Shown here: piece after piece, positions 37,070 to 46,836 of the stretch
How the letters are laid out: each line of letters starts with the position of its first letter
How positions within the stretch are numbered: the stretch's first letter is position 1
From: Symsagittifera roscoffensis
Taxonomy: Eukaryota; Xenacoelomorpha; Acoela; Convolutidae
DNA length: 64,000 nt
NCBI RefSeq assembly: GCF_963678635.1
Contig: NW_026971504.1
Location: 1 to 64,000, forward strand
Direction: 5' to 3'
Notes under the pieces: generated by a model
Database searches by the model: none
Seen by the model: only the letters and a program-made list of their open reading frames with translations
What the model was told of the DNA's origin: nothing
Position numbers and translations under genes: made by a program

Positions 37070-38849
37070 CTAGAACAGGCTATTTGGTCCTAGCAAACAG
37101 CTAACCTGTAGTATAGCTACCGGATTCGAGATTTTTCACCTAATTTGAAGCAAGACTTGAATGGTTTGAGTGTTTTTTTTTAGACCACTGCGCTCACCAT
37201 CTTGCTTCAAAATGGGCTGTTTGAGCGATTTTTGAGCGATTTTCTACAAATAATTGAACTGTTTTGGAGCAATTTTTATAGAAAAACCGCTCAAAAATTG
37301 CTCATTTGTTCAAGTTCGAAAATACTTTTTCTTAGTTTGACTTTTGATTTCTTTTGTTTTTACTGTGTTAATAGAGCAGCGAATTGCACTATTGAACAGC
37401 ATTTTGTAAGTGGCACAAAAACCTAGATTGATTTCTAGTTTCAAAAACAGAATTTAGTTTTTAGAATTCCAAGCGAACCAAAAACTTTATCTACCAATCC
37501 AGTTTTATCAAAATTGGGTGAAGTTTCTCAAGAAAGGCCAACCCATAATTTCTACAGAAATTCAAATAGCTTTCAGGGCATCTATTTTTTTGAAAGAATT
37601 GAAAGTTGATATAATTGTTTATTTACAGTTGCAATATAAACTTTATAAACAAAATGTTTTATGAAGCATTTTCCAAATATATTTCCAAAAAAGTCTTGAT
37701 TTATAATTTTGTTTCTAAACCTATTTCGAAAAAATTGTTTTTTCATGCAATCATTTATGATTTTTGTCAAGAACGTAGTACAGGCTGAACGTCTCAAACA
37801 ATTGAAAAAAACTGACCATTGGTACTTATAATGGTACTTTCAACAAAATTATAGTTAATTATGAGCGACAAATTTAGATGTTTAAACAATGTATAATCCA
37901 TTGTATTGATAATATTTTTTGTGATATTAAATTAGATATAATCAATTATTATTGATTAATTTTTCCGAAAATATAATCAATTATAGTTGATTATATTTTC
38001 CAAAAATATCTTTTAATCTCTTATAACCTCTTATAATCTTTTATAATCTTTTTTAATAGATTAACATATTTTTTTCTGTCAAAAATCTCTAAAAGTGAGA
38101 TGTCTTGTCACTCTTTGGTTCATCTGAACACAACGCTTTACCACGAAACAAAAGTTTCATAGAGATCCCCTCATATTAGTTGAAAGAATCCCGCGGTCGG
38201 AAAACATAACTCTTCTATATATATCATGAAAGTAAAGCAAGGTGCTGATATTTTGACGGTGAGAACAAAGCTTGAAATGTGCATTGTGAAACAACTATAA
38301 TCGAGAAGAAATGAAAAAATGAAACGTTATCAATTTGAGTTGATTTGAAAATAGTTAAAACAATTTTCCCATTTTTCACATAAGCCAACATCTACGAAAA
38401 CGATAAAATATAAGCATTTCATGTACAAGTTCGAAGTCAATTGGACCGAAAAAGGGATTATAAACAATTATAATCGATTATACTGGATTTTTTCTACAAA
38501 ACAAATGAATTCGGACAAAAATAATCGATTATAATCGATTAATATAATTCATAGTTGATTATATTTGATTTCAAACACAGATATTATAACCGATTAATTA
38601 TTGATTAAAATCAATTTTTTCTCAATTTTTGATTTCAATTTATTATTACCGCTTGAAACTGGTTGCGGGTAGTGATCAAAGCAAATGCCATAGCTCAGCC
38701 AAAAATTCGAATTAGTGCACGGCCAACTGAATAGTCAAGTGGAAAGTTGAAAGCCGTTGCAACTATCCTCTTATCTTTTTGTTCAAAAATCTTTTTTCCT
38801 CTTTTCAAGGTCATGTGTTTATTAATGACTTCACGCAAACTAATATCAA
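37070..38849. other. Unassigned AT-rich left flank of E3
   Basis: No gene is supported. Around 37900-38640 the words attataatcgatta and ataatcaattata recur on both strands, giving many short palindromes. Confidence 0.45.
38846..38849. repeat. E3 left target-site duplication TCAA
   Basis: TCAA directly precedes the left LTR, and TCAA directly follows the right LTR at 57763-57766. A 4-bp duplication is normal for this kind of integrase. Confidence 0.8.
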
Positions 38850-39259
38850 TGAGTTAGGACCGAGTTGGTTAACTCATAGAGTAATTTCGGATAGGGTACA
38901 CCGTCTGCTCGTCACGCTATCTTATTTTCGGCCGGATAGATTCGTGCAACTTCTTAGTCTAATACCGATCCTAATCTTACTCTTATACTATCTAGTCTCA
39001 GGTTGTTTAACTAGTCTCTGCTAGGCTCAATAGATCTAGGGTATACTGGTTTATTGCGGCTGCTGAAGTGCTCGGGAGAGTCCAACTAATTTCTAAGTTA
39101 AATTCAAATCTCTCTGGTGCTGAAGTTACAAGTAACTTCAGCACTTACAAATAAGTGGGTTGTTAGTTAGATGGATCATGATTGGTTAATATTAAATACT
39201 TTACATTGGTAAAATATCTAAATTATCCAATCATAAAATGTAGTTTAGATCAGGTTCCA
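38850..39259 (-). repeat. E3 3' LTR (410 bp)
   Basis: Identical to 57353-57762. In sense it starts TGGAACC and ends ACTCA. It includes the palindrome 39117-39144, the AATAAA motif at 39050-39055 (minus strand) and CCAAT/ATTGG words upstream. The sequence before its start on the sense strand ends CCGGATGGG, a weakly purine-rich tract in the polypurine position. Confidence 0.95.
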
Positions 39260-40782
39260 CCCATCCGGGTTTTACAGAGTTTTTTAGAATAGTTCTTCTG
39301 CAATTCGAAGGATGGATGATGGACGTTGGTGTTTGGCGAACATCTTATTTCTTCTGTTTTCTTTTTGTTAAAGAAGTTCCAGGAAGCTGGAGTTAGAGAC
39401 ATAAGACGTTGAGTCTTCTAGTGACAACGACTAAGTCTTTGCAACAAACTCAAATCTGATTTCAGAATGGTTTGCTATGTCAGGTTTTTCTGTTCTGCGT
39501 GGAGAACTTTTTTGTGTCTGATTTAGTTTGGGAATGGCGTGGAGATTGTGCATGGAGGGGATGCCTGGTTACTCGGATCTGTACGTATACTTGAACATCG
39601 AGGTGGTCATTGGTCTAGTTCAATGAAGTCCTTTTCTGCGAAGTCAAGTCGTACTCTAAATCCTTTGAGTTGTGATTGTGAGTGGCATATCGATTGTGGT
39701 TGGCCATTCTCTCTCGAGCGTAGTGGGGTCGTTTTGTCTTTAGATGTTCGTCCTTGGTGTTGTATTCTGATCTATGTATTGCATAATGTAATTTACATTT
39801 TATAAAACATTTATTAGTTTAATATTTTTTAATTATGATTTTAGTTAGTTGTTTTCACAAAAGCTTTTTGTTTTAGTTCGGTTATTTTGAAGAGTTACTC
39901 ACACTTGAGTGGCTCTTATTAAAAATAGAGGTGTGGTCACAAAGCGTGGATGTAGCGCGGTGGGTTAGGCCGGCTATAGAGCATGCTCAGGACGTCCTTC
40001 CTGGTGGGTTAGGCCAGGAGTGGGAGTATGATTTCATGCGGTTTTTGTGAGGGGTCCTGTTATGTGACAACGTTTTATGTTGGGTTTATTGTGGTTTTTC
40101 TTATGTCTTGTTGGTTATGTCCTTTTTCCAAAAAGCAAATTGTTCGTGGTATGGGTTTGTCTTTTGACTTTTTTGTGTTTTATTATTTCTTTCTTAGACT
40201 TTATAATAATCTTCAAAAGAATAAATTATCCAGTTTTAAACTGGGTTAATCCGGTTTGGGTACCGTTGGTTTCCTTTTCTTAGTCATGCTGTTATTCTAT
40301 GATTTGTGGTATTTAGTAAGCTGCGTTGGTTAGTTTTGTTTAGTATGTGATTCCTTTCCAACCGGGTTAAAGGAAAGTTTGAAACATGTTATTATATGTT
40401 AGAGTTGTTGAGTGTGAAAACTTGAAACTGAAATTCATTATTTTAAACAATTCTTCGTGGGCGAGCTGTGCGAGTGTGGATAGAATTTCTGTGCGAATGA
40501 ATGAAAATATCAAAAGGTTAGTACTGCATTTGCATTTCATTAATTTACTGCATAGAATTTGGAAATTTACTGCTAGTTATGGGGGAATTTTAAGTTACAA
40601 ATTTTCATCATAATTAGATTTACTGCTTGTGGGGAAAATTTTAGAAATGAATTTACGGCATTGGTATTAAATTTATAAATTTATAAGTGTAAGAGATTAA
40701 TAGAATTGTTGAAGTCTGTTTGATGAAATTTGCGATCTTTATTTGTTTTTTGTGGTTTTTGTAGGTGATCGTCGGATGAAAG
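39260..40782 (-). other. E3 3' non-coding tract with a conserved block
   Basis: Aligns with E2 throughout. At about 39940-40035 a block nearly identical in E2 holds two copies of ggtgggttaggcc (39959-39971, 40003-40015). The second sits in the loop of a CCTGG/CCAGG hairpin. It may be an RNA export, packaging or processing signal. Plus-strand frames here (for example 40028-40249) are not conserved as protein. Confidence 0.6.
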
Positions 40783-40872
40783 CTAAAAATCTAAGGAAAA
40801 CATGGATAAAGTATGGTGAGTTTTTTAATATTTCAATTAGTTAGTTATATTCATTTAATTCATACTTACCTG
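40783..40872 (-). promoter_or_regulatory. Candidate intron directly after the 601-codon ORF
   Basis: On the minus strand the stop TAA is followed by CAG|GTAAGTATG (donor, 40864-40869). A pyrimidine-rich tract ends in an AG near 40783-40792. The E2 equivalent has the same donor and TTTACATTTCTAG (12702-12705). The lengths are 87 and 85 bp. A stop 3 nt before a splice junction would not by itself trigger nonsense-mediated decay. Confidence 0.5.
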
Positions 40873-42678
40873 TTAGTCGTCGGGGAAAAAACCGTGGGGG
40901 AAGATGTCATGAATTAGTTCTGAAGTTGTTAGTAGTTTAGCTAAGATGCGGATGATATTTTTAGTTTGAAGCAGTGGCCAAAGCAATTGAAGTGCCTTAA
41001 TAGTGGTTAGTTCTTCAGTGCCAACTGCAAACTCATAAGGTGTGTTTTGGATTAGATTATATAATTTGTGATTGAATTTAGTGTTGTGGATGAATTCTAA
41101 AATTGGGATTTCTATGGGTTGTACAAACTCGTGCGGGATAAGGAAGGGTCGGGATTCTTCGGCGTTGAAGGTCTTGGTGATGGGACAGAAGATGTACATT
41201 TGGGTTATGGGGTCATAATTACGAAGAATACCATGAAGGTTAGTATCTTTAATGCAATATGTGAAATTTAGGAAAAATGGTGAAGTGTATTTGGAATTAA
41301 TGAATTGAAAACGATGGTGTGGTTGTCTAGAGGGTGTGTGTAGGTCAAAGTGATTTTGGATGAAGCGATAATAACTATATGTGTGGGTTTGTTTAGTGCG
41401 CAACATAATATCGTGTGAGCAGTGTAAATCTCTTTCGTGTGGTGCAAGGAAATGAAAGGTTAGAGAAAATATTTGGAAGCGTTCTTTGAAACTTTCGTAT
41501 GCTTGTGTGTCTATTAGTGCTTCTGAAATAATGTGATCAAACTTTCGGTCGAAGATGTTTAGTGTAAATATATATGGTGTCTTGATGAAAACTTTCTCGG
41601 TAATTTGTGGATTAGCGAAGCGATCGTCGTCTAAGAATTGATCTTGGTTAGCTCTGATGATGTTGTGATCATAGTATTCGAGTGTATATTCGTTAGCTCT
41701 AGGTGCAGTGTGTGTTTTTAGTGATTTTTTATATCCAACGTAAGTAAATTGTCTAGCGGTTAGTGGTGTAGTGAGTCGATATAGCATGTCCGTATTTCGC
41801 TCTATATCGATGTGAGTGTTAGATAAAGGTAAGCAAAGAGGGTTAGTGAAATGATAATATGAGGTCCAAGAGAGAGTGGGCATTAAAACGTATTCATCTA
41901 CAAAGTTGCGTGTTTCGTTAGTGTCGTGGGGGGTGTTTAAGGTGTATTGTGGGAATGAGGGTAAGGTGATGGCTAAAAATTCTTTTGTGTTAGTATGCTT
42001 GGGGTGGTTGATGTATTCACGGGCTGTTCCTGGTTTTGCTGGGAAAGGATGGTTGGGGAACTTTCTTTTAAAAGTGCGGTAAGCTCTATTAGTGTTGAGT
42101 GAAGATTCAGTTGATGTGGATGATGGTGCTAATGATTCAGTATAATTTGAAGAGGGTGTAGGGGTAGGGGGGTTGGATGAATTTATTGTGGAGGAGATTT
42201 GGTTTATGGTTGGGGTATTAAGGTGGTAGGGTTGTTGTTGAAGGGTAATAAAATTATCTAGCTCTGGGGAGATTCGGGGGGTGTCTGGAGAATGAGATGA
42301 TTGGTCAGAATGGTATGAGGAGTAGGTTGGGGTAACTTGGGAAGCATAAGAGGGTGTGGGAGTGATTGGGTCAGGGTTATTGGATAATATGGGTTGAAAA
42401 GGGGGTTGAGAAAAATTAGAAGAGTTATGAAAATTATTGGATGGGGATGGTTCTGAGTCGGCAAATTCATCGGGGGTTTCAATATTCGGGTTATTGAGTT
42501 GTGAGATGGAATATAAAACTGAGATGTGTGAATTAGTGTCGGAATTCATGCCTGATGTTACATTACTAGGTGGAAAATCGGGTGGCGGAAAAGCAAAAAG
42601 TGGTATTATTGGGATTGGGGAGGTAAGATTGGTTGGGTGGGAATTTGATCGGTGTAGTGATCCAAGTTGGCGGCTCAT
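40873..42678 (-). CDS. E3 accessory ORF of unknown family (601 codons)
   Basis: Starts MSRQLGSLHRSNSHPTN. Residues 1-230 are Ser/Pro/Asn/Thr-rich and disordered. Residues about 235-601 look folded: YYHFTNPLCLPL, RANEYTLEYYDHNII, FRFQFINSKYTSPF-like beta-rich segments, then a helical end (LLWPLLQTKNIIRILAKLL). There is no signal peptide, membrane helix or catalytic motif, and I recognise no family. The E2 copy aligns throughout. The ORF follows env. Its ATG falls in the ATGA that in E2 overlaps the env stop. Its TAA is 3 nt upstream of CAG|GTAAGT. It could be a structural or regulatory protein of the particle. Confidence 0.7.
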   Translation of the reverse strand: MSRQLGSLHRSNSHPTNLTSPIPIIPLFAFPPPDFPPSNVTSGMNSDTNSHISVLYSISQLNNPNIETPDEFADSEPSPSNNFHNSSNFSQPPFQPILSNNPDPITPTPSYASQVTPTYSSYHSDQSSHSPDTPRISPELDNFITLQQQPYHLNTPTINQISSTINSSNPPTPTPSSNYTESLAPSSTSTESSLNTNRAYRTFKRKFPNHPFPAKPGTAREYINHPKHTNTKEFLAITLPSFPQYTLNTPHDTNETRNFVDEYVLMPTLSWTSYYHFTNPLCLPLSNTHIDIERNTDMLYRLTTPLTARQFTYVGYKKSLKTHTAPRANEYTLEYYDHNIIRANQDQFLDDDRFANPQITEKVFIKTPYIFTLNIFDRKFDHIISEALIDTQAYESFKERFQIFSLTFHFLAPHERDLHCSHDIMLRTKQTHTYSYYRFIQNHFDLHTPSRQPHHRFQFINSKYTSPFFLNFTYCIKDTNLHGILRNYDPITQMYIFCPITKTFNAEESRPFLIPHEFVQPIEIPILEFIHNTKFNHKLYNLIQNTPYEFAVGTEELTTIKALQLLWPLLQTKNIIRILAKLLTTSELIHDIFPHGFFPDD

Positions 42679-42756
42679 CGTGGGCTAAAAAAATGATTAT
42701 TTTGAGACTGAAAAGCGGTGGTATGGGGTTGTTCAATAATTTGTTCATAAGTATTA

Positions 42757-45291
42757 TCATCTTGTGACTGGTGTGTCATTATATGTTGGATGGGACTTTG
42801 TGATGTGGTGAGTCGAAAATTTGGATTGTGTGATGGCTAAATTTCGAAAATTTCGTGGGACTAGGGATAGTGGATGGTTATTTGGTAGGGGTGGTAATTG
42901 TGGTGCCGTTGGCGTTATGTCTACATTGTTATGTTCTTCGTCGTATGTATTTTGTCGTGTTGCTATTTTTGTGTTATATTCTTTTATTTGTGCGTCTAAA
43001 AGGATTTTGTTTATAGATGTAGAAAAGATTCCAAAAAATCCTGCAAAGAGTATGCGTGCTACGCTTGCTTGTCTGTTTACTTGTGTGTGTATAGCACATG
43101 TGTTGTAGATTCCTTTTAAAAGTGAGAAAAGAAATCCAATAAAGTTAAACATTGCGTATAAAATAGTCAATTTTTCTAAGATGTAGTAGGGCCATCCTAG
43201 AAAATCGAGGATCTCATTTTTGAGTGTAACAAAGCTAAAAATGTTAATTGGTGATATATCTTGGGGACGGTATTTTTCACCGTTTAGATATATATAATCT
43301 TTAATGTCTTTAAAATATCCGCTATAGTCTTGCGTGTAGATATCGGCAAATCCTGCGGTTTCCGCAAGTTTGCGTAAATTTTGGTCTATTGATTGTCTTT
43401 GTATAGTGTCCATTTGTGTTAATAATTCTTGGAATTGTTGTGTTCTAATGTGATGTTGAATATCTGATTTTGAATAGATTCCTATTGATTGTAAGTCTAT
43501 ATTTGGGTTTCGAGCAATAGCGCGAATGCTTTCTGGTGAAAATTTTTTGAGTGATTGCATTAATGTGGGATATGGAGTGAGAAGATAATATTTATTTTCA
43601 TCAGGGTTTAGTTGTACTACATTGTGGCTGTTTTCTGATCCACATGGGACTGCGGTATCCCAGAAATAGGTTCTTCGTGAAAGTGTATCCACGAAATGTA
43701 CTTTATTCTTATAAAAGATAGGGATTCTTTTATAACATCGTTTATCTTCAAAAACGTATAGTGGTGATACTTTTTTAGTACAAGTATAAAACCATAAGAT
43801 GTTTCCTTCATAGTCTAAAAAATTTGATCTATTTCCAGATAATAAGTATCCTGCATAGGGTATTTTTAATACTGCTAGTGCAAGTGATTGTAATATTTGT
43901 GTTCGTTCTAATTCGCATAGTTGGTGTAGTGTTTCTAATTCGGAGAGTGACATTTCTTGAAAAATTCGGCTAATTGTATAATCTAGTTTCATATCTAAAT
44001 GAATATCATAGTGGATATTACCGAAATATGTAGTATTCATTAGTGATAATTCTTGTAAGCGTGTGCTTCTGGTGTCATGGGGTTTTAGATGTCCACCAGG
44101 TTGTCCGTTGCTTTTTTCAAAATTAACTGGTATATAGGATGTTCCTTCGTTTGGAGGATGACCTGTGGCATATGGGTCAATTTTTACTTTTCCAGTGGTC
44201 ATGTCGAATCCTTTTTCGTATTCAACTAATATTTCAGAGTATTGTGTTCTGTGAAGTGGATTCCTGTATTTACATGCAAGTTCTGTTTCTTGATATATTT
44301 GAAAACGTGTCAATTTATTTTCTATATTGTCTATGTTTCTAAAATTAGAACTTAGTTTTCGTGATGGATGGACTTGTTCATATGGAATTGATTGTATAAA
44401 ATATTTTTCGTGAAATTTTATCATACGAGCGTGTATTTTTGCTACTTGAAATGTTGTACATGTATCTTCGGGGAACCAAACAATTGTTGCTTGTGTTCTC
44501 GTTGTAGGGTCGCAATAACCTTGATCATTTTTACAAGGTAATCGGATTCCTTGATAGATCATTGTATTATCTGATAAATCTCGTGTTAGTTGTATTTTTT
44601 CGAGTTGTATTTTCCAATCGAAAAACATTATTTCTTGGTATCCTTTATTTTTTGTGTCTGCTTTGCAGTTTGATGGGTTATTTATACCAATGTGTGGTAT
44701 CCAATGTTTATCGTGTAGGTCATAGGTTAATCGTCCGTGTGCGCCGTTATACGGGTATTTTTCGTCTAGTTTTATATGTCCTTGGTGTCTTTCAAGTTGT
44801 GATTGATGTACAGAGTCTGAAAAAACTTGAAAATTAACTAATTTTCTTTGGGAGTTTTTATTTTGTGTGATGTTTAGTCTAAGTAATTCATTTTTACAAT
44901 CGTCGGGATTGAGATGTAAAAGACGTTCTATATTACTTTGATAGAATGATTCATGGTCAAGTCGGTTTTTGTTTCCGTTCGAGACTTGTGAACAATGTAC
45001 TTTCTTTTCGGAAAATGTTGCTGTGAATTTATAACCTGTAACTGTTGTTGCTCGGGCTTTTGAATAGAGTGTTGCTATTACATTTGTGGTTTCTATAGCT
45101 TGTGGTTCTGTTTCACATTGTGATACTTGATTTATTGCATATTTGTGTAGTGTTTTTTGTTCATTTTCTTCACAATCGTAATGTGTTACTAATAAATCTT
45201 GTGGTCCTGTACGAGGGGAAGGGTTTATGTTTTGATTTGAGATTACTAGAAAAAGGAGTTGGAGAAAAATTAATAATTTTAGAATATACAT
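42757..45291 (-). CDS. env: E3 envelope-like glycoprotein (844 codons)
   Basis: The N-terminal signal peptide is a run of Leu/Ile/Phe in residues 4-18 (ILKLLIFLQLLFLVI). A Cys-rich ectodomain follows (HYDCEE near 36, LPCKNDQGYC near 254, ATIVWFPEDTCTTF near 270, and many NxS/T sites). Two hydrophobic segments near 708-732 and 744-765 and a tail of about 80 residues complete it. This is the expected layout of a surface glycoprotein giving particles entry ability. The Cys spacing and the C...TxVW...C pattern recall the chuvirus-type glycoproteins found in some invertebrate LTR elements. I did not test that. It lies after the Pro/Gln frame. The tail ends about 80 nt before the next ORF, whereas in E2 it runs into it (ATGA). 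Confidence 0.8.
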   Translation of the reverse strand: MYILKLLIFLQLLFLVISNQNINPSPRTGPQDLLVTHYDCEENEQKTLHKYAINQVSQCETEPQAIETTNVIATLYSKARATTVTGYKFTATFSEKKVHCSQVSNGNKNRLDHESFYQSNIERLLHLNPDDCKNELLRLNITQNKNSQRKLVNFQVFSDSVHQSQLERHQGHIKLDEKYPYNGAHGRLTYDLHDKHWIPHIGINNPSNCKADTKNKGYQEIMFFDWKIQLEKIQLTRDLSDNTMIYQGIRLPCKNDQGYCDPTTRTQATIVWFPEDTCTTFQVAKIHARMIKFHEKYFIQSIPYEQVHPSRKLSSNFRNIDNIENKLTRFQIYQETELACKYRNPLHRTQYSEILVEYEKGFDMTTGKVKIDPYATGHPPNEGTSYIPVNFEKSNGQPGGHLKPHDTRSTRLQELSLMNTTYFGNIHYDIHLDMKLDYTISRIFQEMSLSELETLHQLCELERTQILQSLALAVLKIPYAGYLLSGNRSNFLDYEGNILWFYTCTKKVSPLYVFEDKRCYKRIPIFYKNKVHFVDTLSRRTYFWDTAVPCGSENSHNVVQLNPDENKYYLLTPYPTLMQSLKKFSPESIRAIARNPNIDLQSIGIYSKSDIQHHIRTQQFQELLTQMDTIQRQSIDQNLRKLAETAGFADIYTQDYSGYFKDIKDYIYLNGEKYRPQDISPINIFSFVTLKNEILDFLGWPYYILEKLTILYAMFNFIGFLFSLLKGIYNTCAIHTQVNRQASVARILFAGFFGIFSTSINKILLDAQIKEYNTKIATRQNTYDEEHNNVDITPTAPQLPPLPNNHPLSLVPRNFRNLAITQSKFSTHHITKSHPTYNDTPVTR

Positions 45292-46415
45292 GTGTATGAT
45301 AATCCTGAGTATGGATTATAAAATGTAATGTAGCCAATTGTGTTTTTTGTATATCTGTCGTATTTGTATATTACTTCAGTAGTTATAAACGGTGGTGGTA
45401 GTGATTGAGCTGTTATGTTAGGTGGGTTTAATGGGTAGGGATGTTGGGTAATATTATTTAACTTAACTGTGATTTCAAACTTTAATTGTAAACTGTTTTG
45501 TTGGAGTATTTGAATATTGTGATCACGGATATCGTTGTGAATATCTTGGCGATATTGTAATCTATTAAGTGCCCAGTTATGAAGGCGGTTACTTTCTTGA
45601 TGTTGTCCAAATAATGGTGGAGGTGCTGTAAATGTATTCCAATCTAGTCTTAAAGGAATATTTGTTGTTGATTGTTCTCGATATCTGGCGTCGAGATTAT
45701 TTGGAAAATTTAAGTTAAAAGGTGGTGGTGAAATCTGGCTTATTGATGGTGTTGATGGTAGTGATAATGTTTCTGGTAGTGATGAGGATGTTGTTGAATC
45801 CGTAGAAATATCTATGGGGTCATTGACTAAATTTGGTTCACCTTGTGTAAATGAATGTGTAGTCCAATATGGGAATCGTGATGTTTGGTTTGTGGGGTTG
45901 AAAGGATTTTCACGTATTTGCTCAGATGTTGGTGTTGAACCTAAGTAATCTGATGGTAGGCTTGAGGTGCTACGTTGTGAAAGAAGCGTAGGGGTTTCTG
46001 GTAATATACCAATGGGGTTTTCTGGAGTGTTTTGTGATGGGGATTGAGGTATATCAAAATGAACTCGGGGAGTTTGAAAATTTCTGTTTCGTCGAGGATG
46101 TATAACTTGTCTATTTATTTCGACTGTATTTTGGTTTTGACTAGGATTTCTTATTCTACTTAGTTCTTGTGGTAGTGTTGGGTATAGGTTATATGTTGGT
46201 TCGCTTAGAGGTGCTTGTCGTTGAACTGGTTCTAGTGGTTCTGATAAACGAGCATGTCGTTCTTCAAAAGTGTATGGATTGTCTTGAAAAGAAATTCGTG
46301 TAGATGTTTGAGGATTTTGAGTAATTGAAGGTGGTGTTGGGTTATCTTGGGATGATGTCGGTGAAGACTGATTCTGTGACTGTTGGGTAGCAATTTTTGA
46401 TGGATTTTTGAATTG
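45279..46415 (-). CDS. E3 AUG-less Pro/Gln/Ser-rich frame (378 codons)
   Basis: Open from a TAA at 46416-46418 to a TAA at 45279-45281 without one ATG codon in frame. It is rich in Pro, Gln, Ser, Thr and Asn for the first 240 codons (SQNQSSPTSSQDNP, ISQISPPPF). It then becomes more folded-looking (LRLDWNTFTAPPPLFGQ, RLHNWALNRLQYRQDI, TEVIYKYDRYTKN). The stop overlaps the env start by 13 nt. In E2 the homologous frame follows the membrane ORF's TAG in the same frame. In E3 it is shifted by one base. Translation must use splicing, frameshift, stop readthrough or a non-AUG start. It could form the cytoplasmic domain of a membrane protein. Confidence 0.6.
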   Translation of the reverse strand, partial: QFKNPSKIATQQSQNQSSPTSSQDNPTPPSITQNPQTSTRISFQDNPYTFEERHARLSEPLEPVQRQAPLSEPTYNLYPTLPQELSRIRNPSQNQNTVEINRQVIHPRRNRNFQTPRVHFDIPQSPSQNTPENPIGILPETPTLLSQRSTSSLPSDYLGSTPTSEQIRENPFNPTNQTSRFPYWTTHSFTQGEPNLVNDPIDISTDSTTSSSLPETLSLPSTPSISQISPPPFNLNFPNNLDARYREQSTTNIPLRLDWNTFTAPPPLFGQHQESNRLHNWALNRLQYRQDIHNDIRDHNIQILQQNSLQLKFEITVKLNNITQHPYPLNPPNITAQSLPPPFITTEVIYKYDRYTKNTIGYITFYNPYSGLSYTCIF

Positions 46416-46420
46416 TTACT

Positions 46421-46609
46421 TTAGTGGGAAGGTTTATGTTTATTATAGTATTCTTCCAAAAAAAGAATTAGAAGGATTGTTGCTAGGGCAAATGTGAAGA
46501 TTGCTTTCTTTATACATTTACATATTGTCAAAATGAGGGATGATAAAAATGTTATGAAAATTACAAACAATAAAAAAATATCGGTTCTACTGAAAATTGT
46601 TCGTATCAT
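46421..46609 (-). CDS. E3 small two-helix membrane ORF 2 (62 codons)
   Basis: Starts MIRTIFSRTDIFLLF. The hydrophobic helices at about 9-30 and 36-51 are separated by CKCIKK, and the tail is polar (EEYYNKHK). It is intact in both E2 and E3 with few replacements, the best-preserved frame of the old copy. Its layout resembles small hairpin membrane proteins of enveloped viruses. A role in membrane permeability or envelope trafficking is only inference. It lies just before the Pro/Gln-rich frame and env. Confidence 0.6.
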   Translation of the reverse strand: MIRTIFSRTDIFLLFVIFITFLSSLILTICKCIKKAIFTFALATILLILFLEEYYNKHKPSH

Positions 46610-46836
46610 TTAGACAAGTTATATGACTCGTACCTGTGGATGTAATCAAGGGTTTTGGAAAGTTGGAGGAATAGTTCGAGTATAGTGTAGAAAATTAAAA
46701 AAATGTTACAAAAAATGATTAGGATTATTAGAAAAGATTCAAGTATATCAAAAAGAAATATTATAAAGGTTTCAAGTATTGTAAAAAAATGTTTAAGATT
46801 TATGAGTATTTGAGTAACTGATTGAGAGAAGAGCAT
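46606..46836 (-). CDS. E3 small membrane ORF 1 (76 codons)
   Basis: Starts MLFSQSVTQILINLK. Residues about 17-57 are almost entirely Ile/Leu/Phe, enough for two membrane passes with an acidic turn (FDILESF). The C-terminus is polar. Its TGA stop overlaps the ATG of the next ORF (ATGA), a typical coupled stop-start. The E2 homologue has a nonsense codon. No family was recognised. Confidence 0.5.
   Translation of the reverse strand: MLFSQSVTQILINLKHFFTILETFIIFLFDILESFLIILIIFCNIFLIFYTILELFLQLSKTLDYIHRYESYNLSK

Noticed and set aside
37900-38640. Replication origin or terminator from the ataatcgattat words
   Set aside because: They are low-complexity AT palindromes with no further support.
40028-40249. 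Plus-strand frame also seen at 11948-12136
   Set aside because: The two peptides differ by many radical replacements, so the DNA is conserved for other reasons and the frame is antisense to the element.
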